Source: Nitrosopumilales archaeon CG15_BIG_FIL_POST_REV_8_21_14_020_37_12 (GTDB taxonomy: Archaea > Thermoproteota > Nitrososphaeria > Nitrososphaerales > Nitrosopumilaceae). From it: DNA of 26,811 nucleotides. Position numbers and translations under genes: made by a program. The stretch is from NCBI GenBank assembly GCA_002781805.1, contig PFFZ01000089.1, positions 1 through 26,811 of the forward strand, given 5' to 3'. How positions within the stretch are numbered: the first letter of the stretch is position 1; the number at the start of each line of letters is the position of its first letter. The notes below the pieces were generated by a model. It worked only from the letters and a program-made list of their open reading frames with translations. It searched no databases and had not been told where the DNA came from. Below are positions 15,125 to 22,991 of the stretch, piece by piece.

Positions 15125-16370
15125 AAGAAAAATAAAGAAAAGAGAGCACCCATCATTAGATATTGTTAATTCTCATGGCATTGAGCTTTCTGATAAAAAA
15201 ATAGTTCTCTGTGTTGCAGGTAGTGTTGCTGCATACAAAGCAATTGAGTTGGCAAGATTACTAATGAGACATGGTGCAGATGTTACATGTGTAGCAAGTA
15301 GTGCAGTAACAAAATTAATTCAACCAGATTATTTCAAATGGGCTACAGGAAACGATGTGATTACAAAATTAACAGGTAATCTAGAACACATAAAATTAGC
15401 AGATTATAATCAGTCAGATTTGTTAATAGTTTATCCAGCTACCGCAAACACTTTAGGAAAACTTGCAAACGGTATTGATGATACTCCAATATCAACAGTT
15501 TTGACAGTAGGATTTGGTGCAAAAATTCCAATATTGATGTGTCTTGCTATGCACGAATCAATGTATGAAAACTATGCAGTGAAGAAAAACATAGAGTTTC
15601 TAAAAAATAAGATTGAGTTTTTAGATCCAAAGATGATTGAGGGAAAAGCCAAAGCTCCTGAACCAGAAGATGTTTTAGAACATGTATTAAGAAAATTTGG
15701 ATTTTCATCCATACTAAAAAAGAAGAATATACTGATCACTGCTGGCCCAACAATAGAACATATTGATCCTGTTAGAACAATCACTAATCAAAGTTCAGGC
15801 AAAACAGGAATATTGTTAGCTGAAGAACTAATATCAGCTGGTTCCAAGGTGACTTTAGTTTATGGACCAGGCATAGAAAAACCACCAAAAGGTGCCAAGG
15901 TCATAAGAGTTTCAACTGGTAAAGAAATGTTTAATGAAGTAAAGAAGCAGATGAGGAAGAAATTTGATGTTATCATTATGGCGGCTGCAATATCTGATTA
16001 CATACCTGAAAAACCAAGTAAGAAGAAAATTAAAAGTTCTCAAGACACACTAAAAATCAACCTCAAAAGAGCACCAAAGATTATTAATCATGTTAAAAAA
16101 ATCCAGAAAAACGTATTCCTTGTAGGTTTTAAGGCAGAAGTAAATTTATCAAGAGTGGAGTTGGTGAGAGAAGCAAGGAAAAAGATGAAAGAATCTAATG
16201 CAGACATGATAATAGCTAATGATATTGGTAATTCCAGATATAGAAAAAATCCAGAAAATAATGAAGTGATCATTGTAAATTCAGAAAGAGAAATATCATC
16301 AGGGTGGAAGAAGAAACAAAAAATTGCAAAATTTATCAGAAAACAATTAGAAGAACAATTGAATAAATAA
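15108..16370 (+). CDS. coaBC: Bifunctional phosphopantothenate--cysteine ligase / phosphopantothenoylcysteine decarboxylase
   Basis: Adds cysteine to phosphopantothenate and decarboxylates the product to 4'-phosphopantetheine. The CoaC flavoprotein half (about 30-200) shows the FMN strand VLCVAGSVAAYKAIELARLL, His94 (LEHIKLADY, the catalytic-His region) and the PATANTLGKLANG motif with Asn114. Its substrate-lid segment reads PKMIEGKAKAPEPED without the cysteine used by E. coli Dfp. The CoaB half (about 205-420) has ITAGPTIEHIDPVRTITNQS and ANDIGNSRYRKNPENNEV. The start is GTG at 15108, overlapping panB by 17 nt; TTG at 15114 is possible. About 30 basic residues precede the first fold strand. 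Confidence 0.92.
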   Translation: MKLAIKRKIKKREHPSLDIVNSHGIELSDKKIVLCVAGSVAAYKAIELARLLMRHGADVTCVASSAVTKLIQPDYFKWATGNDVITKLTGNLEHIKLADYNQSDLLIVYPATANTLGKLANGIDDTPISTVLTVGFGAKIPILMCLAMHESMYENYAVKKNIEFLKNKIEFLDPKMIEGKAKAPEPEDVLEHVLRKFGFSSILKKKNILITAGPTIEHIDPVRTITNQSSGKTGILLAEELISAGSKVTLVYGPGIEKPPKGAKVIRVSTGKEMFNEVKKQMRKKFDVIIMAAAISDYIPEKPSKKKIKSSQDTLKINLKRAPKIINHVKKIQKNVFLVGFKAEVNLSRVELVREARKKMKESNADMIIANDIGNSRYRKNPENNEVIIVNSEREISSGWKKKQKIAKFIRKQLEEQLNK

Positions 16371-16371
16371 A

Positions 16372-16539
16372 TTGAAAAGAACAGAATTAAAGAAATTAAT
16401 TGCAGAATATAAAGAAATTAAAATGAAATTAAATAAATCATTTAGCATAAAAAATATTGAAAGATTGGAAGAGATAAAGCATAAATTTTATCATGAGACA
16501 GGAGAAACTCTAGAATCAAACTTAAAAAAAGAGATATGA
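16372..16539 (+). CDS. Small helical protein in the CoA operon, 55 aa
   Basis: A frame of 55 codons starts TTG at 16372, one base after the coaBC stop, and ends TGA at 16537-16539, six bases before the methyltransferase start. The product begins MKRTELKKLIAEYKEIKMKL and is almost entirely charged and helical (IERLEEIKHKFYHETGETL), so an antiparallel two-helix hairpin is likely. Fit to the gap, continuous spacing and neighbour-like codon use support it being real. An internal ATG at 16423 would give a 38-residue version. I do not recognise the family. Co-transcription suggests a link with CoA synthesis or with the following methyltransferase. Confidence 0.6.
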   Translation: MKRTELKKLIAEYKEIKMKLNKSFSIKNIERLEEIKHKFYHETGETLESNLKKEI

Positions 16540-16545
16540 ATGTAA

Positions 16546-17382
16546 TTGAATAAAACAAAATACAAACAAGGTAATATTTCAATATGGAATGAAATAGCAC
16601 CACGTTATCACAAGAGATGGGCTAGCATAAATGATGGGCCATTTCAGAGTACTTCAAAATTAGTTCAATTGATGGATTTGCAAAAAGGCTATAATGTATT
16701 GGACATTGCCTGCGGTACAGGAGTAGTAACAAAAAAAATTAATGAAAAAATTGGAAGTGATGGGAATGTAATCGGAATTGATACATCTACAACTGCAATA
16801 AAAATTGCAAAAAAATGGAATGGATTTAAAACTAATTTGGATTTTGTAATTATGGATGCTGAAAGATTTAGTTTTGGTGTAAAGTTTGATGCAATTACTT
16901 GTCAATACGCATTATTCTTTTTTCCAGATGCCCAAAAAGCACTAAAAAACATGAGAAATAACCTCAAAAAATACGGAAAAATTGGAATTTCAGTACACGG
17001 TACAAAGGAAAAAGTTCCTTTTTTTAGCAGTATTTTAGATACAGTTACAGAGTTCATTCCAGATTATATTCCATCAGGTACTCCAGATTTAGATAGATTT
17101 GGGACAAAATCGACATTAAAAAACGAAATTGAAAAAGCAGGGTTTTCAAGTATTTTTGTAAAGAGTTATGTTTTTAAATATAGTCCAGGAAAGTTTGAAG
17201 ATTATTGGAAAAATTATCTTAGATATGTCGCAAAACCATTAAAAGAAAAATTAGATCAGTTAAAAAATGAAACGAGGAAGGAATTGAAAGAAAATATTAG
17301 AAGAAATACATTACAATACACTAAGAGAAATGGAATTATTGAATTTCCTTGGGAAGTTTTAATTTTAACTGCAAAAAACTGA
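16546..17382 (+). CDS. Class I SAM-dependent methyltransferase
   Basis: A 278-residue methyltransferase of the UbiE/Methyltransf_11 type. The SAM-binding motif I is VLDIACGTGVVTKKI (residues 51-65), followed by acidic motif II around GIDTSTTAI, motif III with MDAERFSF and the post-motif CQYALFFFPDAQKAL. The N-terminal IWNEIAPRYHKRWASIND resembles UbiE-like and small-molecule methyltransferases. The C-terminal 60 residues are Lys/Glu-rich and could hold the substrate site. The start is TTG at 16546. It lies in the tail of the CoA operon, but the substrate (quinone, lipid or other small molecule) cannot be inferred from this sequence. Confidence 0.85.
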   Translation: MNKTKYKQGNISIWNEIAPRYHKRWASINDGPFQSTSKLVQLMDLQKGYNVLDIACGTGVVTKKINEKIGSDGNVIGIDTSTTAIKIAKKWNGFKTNLDFVIMDAERFSFGVKFDAITCQYALFFFPDAQKALKNMRNNLKKYGKIGISVHGTKEKVPFFSSILDTVTEFIPDYIPSGTPDLDRFGTKSTLKNEIEKAGFSSIFVKSYVFKYSPGKFEDYWKNYLRYVAKPLKEKLDQLKNETRKELKENIRRNTLQYTKRNGIIEFPWEVLILTAKN

Positions 17383-17390
17383 ATAATGAA

Positions 17391-17873
17391 ATGACTAAAG
17401 AGTCTAAGAAAAAAGAGGGAAAGCCGAAAGGATCAGAATTTAAAAAATTCATCAAAAAGCGTGCCCCAATTTATCTTGGAGTAATAGTATTGATAATTGT
17501 ATTTATTATTCCTGAATTAACAAAAGGAGATTTACAAAGTAAGTTTCCAGAAAATATGACAGAGAAAGAAAAACAAGTTTTACAGACATTGATGTTCTAT
17601 AAGGGATCAAATGAAAAAGGGTTGAGTGTATATGATGCAATTTCAAATAAAATAAGTGAAGAATATCCCAATGAAAAAATTTATGATAACAAGAAAACAT
17701 CAGTAGATATTTTGATAAATTCTAATCAATCAGATTATCAAGTGATTTTGAATTTCAAATCACATAAGGGTGGATTTAGCTATGACTGGAATATCAATAT
17801 GGACTCGGGAGACATTAAAGGAAATAATCCAGAATCAAAGCACATTATTGATTTAGTAGATTTCTATGATTAG
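17391..17873 (+). CDS. Single-pass membrane-anchored protein of unknown function
   Basis: From the ATG at 17391 the product has 160 residues: a very basic cytoplasmic tail (TKESKKKEGKPKGSEFKKFI), one membrane helix (IYLGVIVLIIVFIIPEL, about 27-43), and an extracytoplasmic domain of about 115 residues. That domain has a helix-rich start (TEKEKQVLQTLMFYKG) and a beta-rich end (SVDILINSNQSDYQVILNF; GGFSYDWNINMDSG). In-frame sequence extends to 17349, but that would overlap the methyltransferase by 34 nt and adds an unlikely tail, so the later ATG is preferred. Last gene of the operon; it converges on the M24 peptidase 2 nt away. Family not recognised. Confidence 0.72.
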   Translation: MTKESKKKEGKPKGSEFKKFIKKRAPIYLGVIVLIIVFIIPELTKGDLQSKFPENMTEKEKQVLQTLMFYKGSNEKGLSVYDAISNKISEEYPNEKIYDNKKTSVDILINSNQSDYQVILNFKSHKGGFSYDWNINMDSGDIKGNNPESKHIIDLVDFYD

Positions 17874-17875
17874 GC

Positions 17876-18940
17876 TCAAATTGTAACTAATTCTTTAGTA
17901 AATTTGTGCATTACAATTGGTTTGTCTTTAACGATCAAAGAATCTTCAATTCTGATTCCAAATTTATTTTCAATGTATATTCCAGGTTCTATTGTTATTG
18001 CCATATTTTTTTCTAGTTTTACATCATTTTTGTATGAGATTGTTGGTAGTTCATGAACTTCAAGACCTATGCCATGTCCAGTTGAATGAATAAAGTATTT
18101 TCCAAAATTTTGATCTTCAATATATTTTCTACATACAAGATCAATATTTTTACAAGCCACATTTGGTTTGACTTTTTTTAATCCAAGTTTTTGTGATTCT
18201 TTTACAATCTCATATGTTTGATTTGCTAAGGGAGAGATTTTTCCCATTGCAAATGTTCTTGTTGCATCTGAAACATATCCTTTGTATCTAAGAGTAAGAT
18301 CAACTACTACAAGATCGCCTTTTTTGAATTTTCTTTCAGTTACCTGTGCATGTGGTAATGCACCATTTGGTCCACCAGCAATTATTAATGGATTAAGTGT
18401 GGATTTGTAACCAGTATCAAACATTTGATGGTTAATAGCATAAGACATTAGAATTGCTTGAAGATCTGATTCTTTTTGTCCAACTTTCATCTTTGTTACG
18501 CAAATTTCAAACATTTCATCAATAATTTTTGAGCCTTTCTTGAGAATTGAAATTTCTTTTTCATCTTTAATAACTCGAGAACTATAGAAGGGTTCAGTCG
18601 ATGATTTGATTTTAGGGATTGATTTTTTTAGAGATGTCATGACAGAGTAATTTTGACAATCAGTGCATACTTGATTTTTTTTGATTTTAGAAACTAATGA
18701 TGACACTAGGCCAATTCCTCGTTCTGCGGTAATCACATTACAATCTTGAGATTCAGCCTTGGCTCTTCCAACCTCCAATTCAGGGGCTATGATGGTTGTT
18801 TTTCCATTTTTTTCTAACAATCCTATTGCCTCACCCCAAAATCCGGTTAGATAATACAGGTTTTCAGGCTCAAATGCCACTAATGTATCACAATCTATCT
18901 TCTGGGCAAACCTGAGAAGGTTTTTTCGACGTTGTTTCAC
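17876..18940 (-). CDS. M24-family metallopeptidase, Xaa-Pro dipeptidase-like
   Basis: Cleaves Xaa-Pro bonds in small peptides during cytoplasmic peptide turnover. The 354-residue protein has a creatinase-type N-terminal domain (LVAFEPENLYYLTGFWGEA) and a pita-bread catalytic domain with the full metal set: Asp214 (VVVDLTLRYKG), Asp225 (VSDATRTF), His289 (HSTGHGIGLEVHELP), Glu318 (ITIEPGIYIE) and Glu332 (IRIEDSLIV). The start is GTG at 18940. It is divergent from the PP-loop thiolase gene across 71 nt and converges on the membrane protein gene at 17873. Xaa-Pro dipeptidase or aminopeptidase cannot be separated here. Confidence 0.9.
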   Translation of the reverse strand: MKQRRKNLLRFAQKIDCDTLVAFEPENLYYLTGFWGEAIGLLEKNGKTTIIAPELEVGRAKAESQDCNVITAERGIGLVSSLVSKIKKNQVCTDCQNYSVMTSLKKSIPKIKSSTEPFYSSRVIKDEKEISILKKGSKIIDEMFEICVTKMKVGQKESDLQAILMSYAINHQMFDTGYKSTLNPLIIAGGPNGALPHAQVTERKFKKGDLVVVDLTLRYKGYVSDATRTFAMGKISPLANQTYEIVKESQKLGLKKVKPNVACKNIDLVCRKYIEDQNFGKYFIHSTGHGIGLEVHELPTISYKNDVKLEKNMAITIEPGIYIENKFGIRIEDSLIVKDKPIVMHKFTKELVTI

Positions 18941-18983
18941 GATGGGATCAAAACTTTTCTTAATTTATGTATGATGCAAAGTT

Positions 18984-18992
18984 TGTATATAC
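18984..18992 (+). promoter_or_regulatory. TATA-like box for the PP-loop thiolase gene
   Basis: TGTATATAC is centred about 24 nt before the GTG at 19012, supporting that GTG as a leaderless start. Confidence 0.45.
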
Positions 18993-19011
18993 GAATTTGA
19001 GTTTTTAAACT

Positions 19012-20025
19012 GTGACTGAAAAAAAACAAAAGAAGAAAGTGGTTGCGTTACTATCAGGGGGACTAGACAGCCAGCTTGCAGTTAAGATGATGCAGGAACA
19101 AGGATTTGATGTTTCAGCTGTTGCAATTAAAACGCCATTTTGTGATTTTGATTGCGGTAGAGGTTGTGGTTTTGAGATAAGAGAAAGAGCTGATGATCTT
19201 AATGTTAATTTGAAAACAGTATATCTTGGTGATGAGTATATTGAAATGTTAAAACATCCAAAATACGGTGTTGGTGCAGGATTTAATCCATGTATAGATT
19301 GCAGAGCAATGATGTTTGAGGCTGCAAAGAAACACATGAATGAGATTGGAGCTGATTTTATAATTTCTGGTGAAGTGTTAGGACAAAGACCTATGAGTCA
19401 ACATGCACCTGCATTAAGAACTATAGAAAAGGAATCAGGACTTGTGGGAAAGATTGTAAGACCACTTTCTGCAGGATTACTTCCAGAAACTGATCCTGAA
19501 AAAGAAGGATTGATCAAAAGAGAAAATATGGGAATGATAAAAGGTAGAACGAGAAAAAATCAATTAGAGATGGCAAAAAAATACGGGATAGAAAATCCAC
19601 CAAATGCTGGTGGAGGTTGTCTTTTAACAGATCCAACTTTTGGAATAAAAGCTAAAGATTTGTTTGAACATGTTGAAACTCCAACAATAAATGATATTGA
19701 TTTACTAAAAATTGGAAGACATTTCAGATTAGACGAACAAACTAAATTTGTTGTTGGAAGAAACAAGGATGAGAATGAAATGATAAAGGCAATTGCGTTA
19801 CCAGAAGATATTTTATTGGAAGCACGTGATTATGTAGGTCCAGTTTCAATATTGCGAGGAAAGAATGCATCTCAACACGTTGAATTTGCAGCATCAGTAA
19901 CTCTTCGTTATTCTGATGCTCCAAAAGATGAACAAGTTTATGTAATTACAAGCAAGGAAAATTCCAAGCAAGAAATCCTATCCAAATCTGTTAGTGAAGA
20001 GTCGTATATCAAATTTAGAATTTAG
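19012..20025 (+). CDS. PP-loop tRNA thiolation-type protein (ThiI/MnmA-like) with C-terminal NFACT-R-like domain
   Basis: A 337-residue ATP-pyrophosphatase-fold protein, usually annotated as a tRNA 4-thiouridine synthase or MnmA-like protein. The PP-loop is LLSGGLDSQLAV (14-25). It is unusually cysteine-rich in the catalytic half: C44, C48 and C52 (FCDFDCGRGCGF), a C94/C97 pair (NPCIDC) and C203 (AGGGCLL). Such a set could hold a metal or Fe-S centre or carry sulfur. The last 110 residues (FVVGRNKDENEMIKAIALPE, then DYVGPVSILRG) resemble the NFACT RNA-binding domain. tRNA sulfur modification is therefore the best guess, and its exact position is unknown. The start is GTG at 19012, 71 nt from the divergent M24 peptidase. 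Confidence 0.83.
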   Translation: MTEKKQKKKVVALLSGGLDSQLAVKMMQEQGFDVSAVAIKTPFCDFDCGRGCGFEIRERADDLNVNLKTVYLGDEYIEMLKHPKYGVGAGFNPCIDCRAMMFEAAKKHMNEIGADFIISGEVLGQRPMSQHAPALRTIEKESGLVGKIVRPLSAGLLPETDPEKEGLIKRENMGMIKGRTRKNQLEMAKKYGIENPPNAGGGCLLTDPTFGIKAKDLFEHVETPTINDIDLLKIGRHFRLDEQTKFVVGRNKDENEMIKAIALPEDILLEARDYVGPVSILRGKNASQHVEFAASVTLRYSDAPKDEQVYVITSKENSKQEILSKSVSEESYIKFRI

Positions 20026-20098
20026 GCGTGGAATCTTTAAAAAATTAGTTAAAACTAAGGAAGAGTTTTTGAGGGAGTAGATCGAATTTTCTTCAAGG

Positions 20099-20377
20099 AT
20101 GCAAAAACAGGAAAGTCCAACATATTTGAAAGCAATAACTATTCGTGATATTAGTGATGTGCATTCAATCAAAGAAGATATTAAAAAAGAGATGATTCTA
20201 ATTCTTAGAGTCACGCCTTTAGCTCAAAAAGATGTAGAGCAGCTACGTAAGGTAGTAGAAGAACTATATTCTATTGCAAAAACTGCAGGTGCAGATATTG
20301 CAAGATTGGGTGAAGAGAGAATTATTGTTGCTCCATCAAATATTAAAATTTGGAAGCCTGAATACGATCTAAAATAA
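20099..20377 (+). CDS. sepF: SepF-like (DUF552) cell-division protein, short form
   Basis: SepF anchors FtsZ filaments to the membrane in many archaea and in Gram-positive bacteria. The 92-residue protein is almost only the DUF552 core: it starts with the archaeal SepF phrase PTYLKAITIRDISDV, then ILILRVTPLAQKDVEQLRKV and the strand-loop DIARLGEERIIVAPSNIKIW. The usual N-terminal amphipathic membrane-targeting helix and linker are absent from the ATG at 20099. An in-frame TAG at 20078-20080 blocks extension, although a helix-like segment is encoded in frame upstream of it. The 3' end overlaps the convergent aCPSF1 gene by 9 nt. The family call is good; the role is less sure because this lineage is thought to divide with Cdv proteins. 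Confidence 0.8.
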   Translation: MQKQESPTYLKAITIRDISDVHSIKEDIKKEMILILRVTPLAQKDVEQLRKVVEELYSIAKTAGADIARLGEERIIVAPSNIKIWKPEYDLK

Positions 20378-22345
20378 TTTAATAGCTTCTTGAATTTGCG
20401 GGTAATGAGCAGGAATACGATACATTCTTCGAATGTTCATTGCAAGATTCTCTGATTTCTTTCTTTCACCATGATTCACAAGAACTCTACGAAGTTTTGG
20501 TCGTAATCGTTGTACAAAAGACATGAGTTGATTATAGTCACTATGTCCACTGAATCCATCAAGTTTTTCTACACTACAATTAATTGTAACAACTTCAACT
20601 TTGCCTTCTTTGCCTAACATTGAAACTTGTTTTGAGCCATCTAAGACTCTTCTTCCTAAAGTTCCATTCACTTGGTATGAAACAAACAGAACTTTGTTTT
20701 TTTTATCAGGAGCAATGTTTTTGAAGTATTCTAAAACAGGGCCCCCTTCAAGCATTCCAGAAGTTGCCAAAATGATACATGGTGAATCTTCTCTCATTGG
20801 TTCTTCTCTTGCATCTGCATGTTCAATATTGGTGAAATATTCAGAATCAAATGGATTATCATCAGTTTCAAGGATTTTTTGTTTTAATTCTCTTGCAAGA
20901 TATTCTGGATATGCTTCGTGAATTGCAGATGCTTCTGATATCATTCCCTCAGTAAAAACAGGAGCTTCCACCATTTCTCCAGATTTCATGTAATGATCAA
21001 TTACCATCATAATTTCTTGGGCACGACCAACTGCGGGAATAGGAATGAGTACTTTGCCTCCATCAGCAAGAGTATTGTTGACAGCATTAATGAAGGCAGA
21101 CTCTACTTCTTGTCTTGATGGCTGAATGTCTTCTTTTGCTCCATATGTACTCTCAACCAATAGTGTTTCTACACGTGGAAAATTCCAACTTGCGGCCTCA
21201 AACAATATGCTTTTTCCAAATTTAATATCACCTGAATAAACGAAGTTATGATCTCCATTTCCAATGTGAAAATGACATAATGCTGAGCCTAAAATATGGC
21301 CAGCGTTTGCTAAAACTAGTTTAATATCAGGAGAAATATCAGTAACGGTTCCATAGGGTAAAGTAATTGCTTGCTTCATGATTTGCTTTACATCTCTTTC
21401 AGAATACATAGGAGTTCTTCCCTGTGCAGCGGCTACCTTGATTGCGTCTAATTGAATCAAGTTCATCATTGGAAGTGTTGGTTCAGTACAATAGATTGGC
21501 CCTTTGTATCCAAATTTACATAATGCTGGTAAAAATCCAGTATGATCAAGATGGGCATGTCCTATTACAATGGCATCCAATTCATCAAGAGTAATGTTTG
21601 CCCAATCTAATCTAGGAAATGCATCCATAGGATGTTTTGCGCCTGGGTTTATACCACAATCGACAAGAATTTTGCTCTCAGGGGTAGATAAAAGCATGCA
21701 TGATCTTCCGACTTGCCCGAATCCACCTAGAGTAAGAAGAGATACTTCTGATCTTTGTGCTAGTCTTGGTCTAAAAATCTCATCACCAATTTGTCTGAAT
21801 TGCTTACTTCTTTCAGCCGAAGACTGTTTTAGATTTGCATTAATTGTTTGGATTGTACGTGAAGGTATTGTAGTTGCTTTTCTTATACGAAGTTTCCAGC
21901 CTATTTTTTCAGTTATTTCAGCATGATTGAATTCCTTTGCATCTCTTTGAAGTAACCAAGGTCTTTTTGCTTCGATAGATACTTCACCAGTAGCAGTGTC
22001 AAAGAATGCGCCTTGAAAATTAGCTTCTTTTGGGATGCAGTCATTAAGAATTTTTCTGGCATCTTCCTCTGTTTTTCTGATTGATTCATCGGTTCTGACT
22101 ACAATTCTTTTTTTAATTATATTAACAAGATTTGAAATTGTTTCATTGTTTTCCATCAAGTAACGAGGTGCGTTAGTATAAAGTGCGATTCGTGGACCTT
22201 CATATTCTATTTTAGTTACATGAGCTTCTTTTGGAATACTTTGCAGTATTGTGGCCATTATATTTTGGCTAGAAGATATTTCTTTTTGCTGTTGTTTACG
22301 TTGCATTAAATCACTAAAGTTCGATGATTGCTTTCTTTTGTTCAT
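20369..22345 (-). CDS. aCPSF1 (FttA) KH/MBL/beta-CASP ribonuclease, transcription termination factor
   Basis: The archaeal homologue of eukaryotic CPSF73. In studied archaea it cleaves nascent RNA at U-rich 3' ends and terminates transcription. In this 658-residue protein, N-terminal KH domains span about 31-180, the metallo-beta-lactamase motif HAHLDH lies at 263-268, followed by NAGHILGSA, YSGDIKFG and VESTYG, and the beta-CASP and closing motifs include SGFSGHSDYNQL and VLVNHGERK. A Gln-rich extension (MQRKQQQK, about residues 14-21) precedes the KH core. With the ATG at 22345 it overlaps psmB by 32 nt. The ATG at 22306 would remove the overlap, and that at 22258 leaves just the core. Probably co-transcribed with the proteasome gene. 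Confidence 0.93.
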   Translation of the reverse strand: MNKRKQSSNFSDLMQRKQQQKEISSSQNIMATILQSIPKEAHVTKIEYEGPRIALYTNAPRYLMENNETISNLVNIIKKRIVVRTDESIRKTEEDARKILNDCIPKEANFQGAFFDTATGEVSIEAKRPWLLQRDAKEFNHAEITEKIGWKLRIRKATTIPSRTIQTINANLKQSSAERSKQFRQIGDEIFRPRLAQRSEVSLLTLGGFGQVGRSCMLLSTPESKILVDCGINPGAKHPMDAFPRLDWANITLDELDAIVIGHAHLDHTGFLPALCKFGYKGPIYCTEPTLPMMNLIQLDAIKVAAAQGRTPMYSERDVKQIMKQAITLPYGTVTDISPDIKLVLANAGHILGSALCHFHIGNGDHNFVYSGDIKFGKSILFEAASWNFPRVETLLVESTYGAKEDIQPSRQEVESAFINAVNNTLADGGKVLIPIPAVGRAQEIMMVIDHYMKSGEMVEAPVFTEGMISEASAIHEAYPEYLARELKQKILETDDNPFDSEYFTNIEHADAREEPMREDSPCIILATSGMLEGGPVLEYFKNIAPDKKNKVLFVSYQVNGTLGRRVLDGSKQVSMLGKEGKVEVVTINCSVEKLDGFSGHSDYNQLMSFVQRLRPKLRRVLVNHGERKKSENLAMNIRRMYRIPAHYPQIQEAIKLF

Positions 22346-22955
22346 TGGTCAACAGACGGAATCCGTCTTTGTCCATTACGGCAATGTTAATTCCATCACC
22401 GGTACCAATATTTCTTACTATTGCGGCTTTTACTGCTCTAAGAGCAACTTTTTTTGCTTCTTCGATTGTTAGATCAGAACGATATTCTTCCTCTAACGTA
22501 CCATATGCAACAGGAGAACCGCTTCCTGTTGTAACATAATTTTTCTTTTCAACTGAGCCAAACATATCAATATTGAATAGTGCTGGTCCATCTTCATCAT
22601 AGCCACCAACCAAAATATCTGCCATGAATGGATAGCCACGATTTTGGTGAAAAATGAGAGAACAAAGTCTTGCAAGGGAATGGATTGCAATTGGGCCTTG
22701 CTTTTCGACCCTATGCAAATTTGAATGATATCGTAAAATGTCAACAATATTTTGAGCATCAGCAACGCCTCCTGCAAGTGTCAATCCCGCATGATCATCA
22801 ATTTTCTGAATTTTCATTGTATTATTGTTTGCAATAAAGTAACCAGCACTTGCTCTCATGTCTGCACACAAAACTACACCATCTTTTACTTTAATACCTA
22901 CAGTGGTAGTCCCATGCAGAATTTTTTCTTGAACGTTATTTGACAAAAAATACAC
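22314..22955 (-). CDS. psmB: Proteasome beta subunit
   Basis: Catalytic subunit of the archaeal 20S proteasome. The precursor of 213 residues has a 15-residue propeptide ending in ILHG, directly before the active-site threonine of TTTVGIKVKDGVVLCADMR. Counting from that Thr1, Asp17 (CADMR) and Lys33 (TMKIQKI) fall exactly at the expected catalytic positions. The later GSGSPVAYGTLEEEY and GDGINIAVMDKDG segments are also family-typical. The start is GTG at 22955. It leads a two-gene unit with aCPSF1 and is divergent from egsA. Archaea may have one or two beta subunits; a second gene and the alpha subunit would be elsewhere. Confidence 0.95.
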   Translation of the reverse strand: MYFLSNNVQEKILHGTTTVGIKVKDGVVLCADMRASAGYFIANNNTMKIQKIDDHAGLTLAGGVADAQNIVDILRYHSNLHRVEKQGPIAIHSLARLCSLIFHQNRGYPFMADILVGGYDEDGPALFNIDMFGSVEKKNYVTTGSGSPVAYGTLEEEYRSDLTIEEAKKVALRAVKAAIVRNIGTGDGINIAVMDKDGFRLLTNEQKKAIIEL

Positions 22956-22983
22956 CTAAGATAATCTAACTGACATGACACCC

Positions 22984-22991
22984 TTTTAAAT
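22984..22991. promoter_or_regulatory. Shared palindromic TATA element between psmB and egsA
   Basis: The divergent gap contains one clear TATA-like element, TTTTAAAT, whose core TTTAAA (22985-22990) is self-complementary. Its centre is about 32 nt from the psmB GTG and 33 nt from the egsA ATG, so it could place a start site a few bases before each gene. Confidence 0.4.

Noticed and set aside
17349..17390. Longer N-terminus for the membrane-anchored protein
   Set aside because: It would overlap the methyltransferase end by 34 nt and add a Cys/Asn/Phe-containing tail unlike the basic N-terminus; the ATG at 17391 fits better.
21570..21926. 118-codon open frame on the plus strand
   Set aside because: It lies wholly inside and antisense to the aCPSF1 coding region, whose catalytic motifs are intact; it is a shadow frame.
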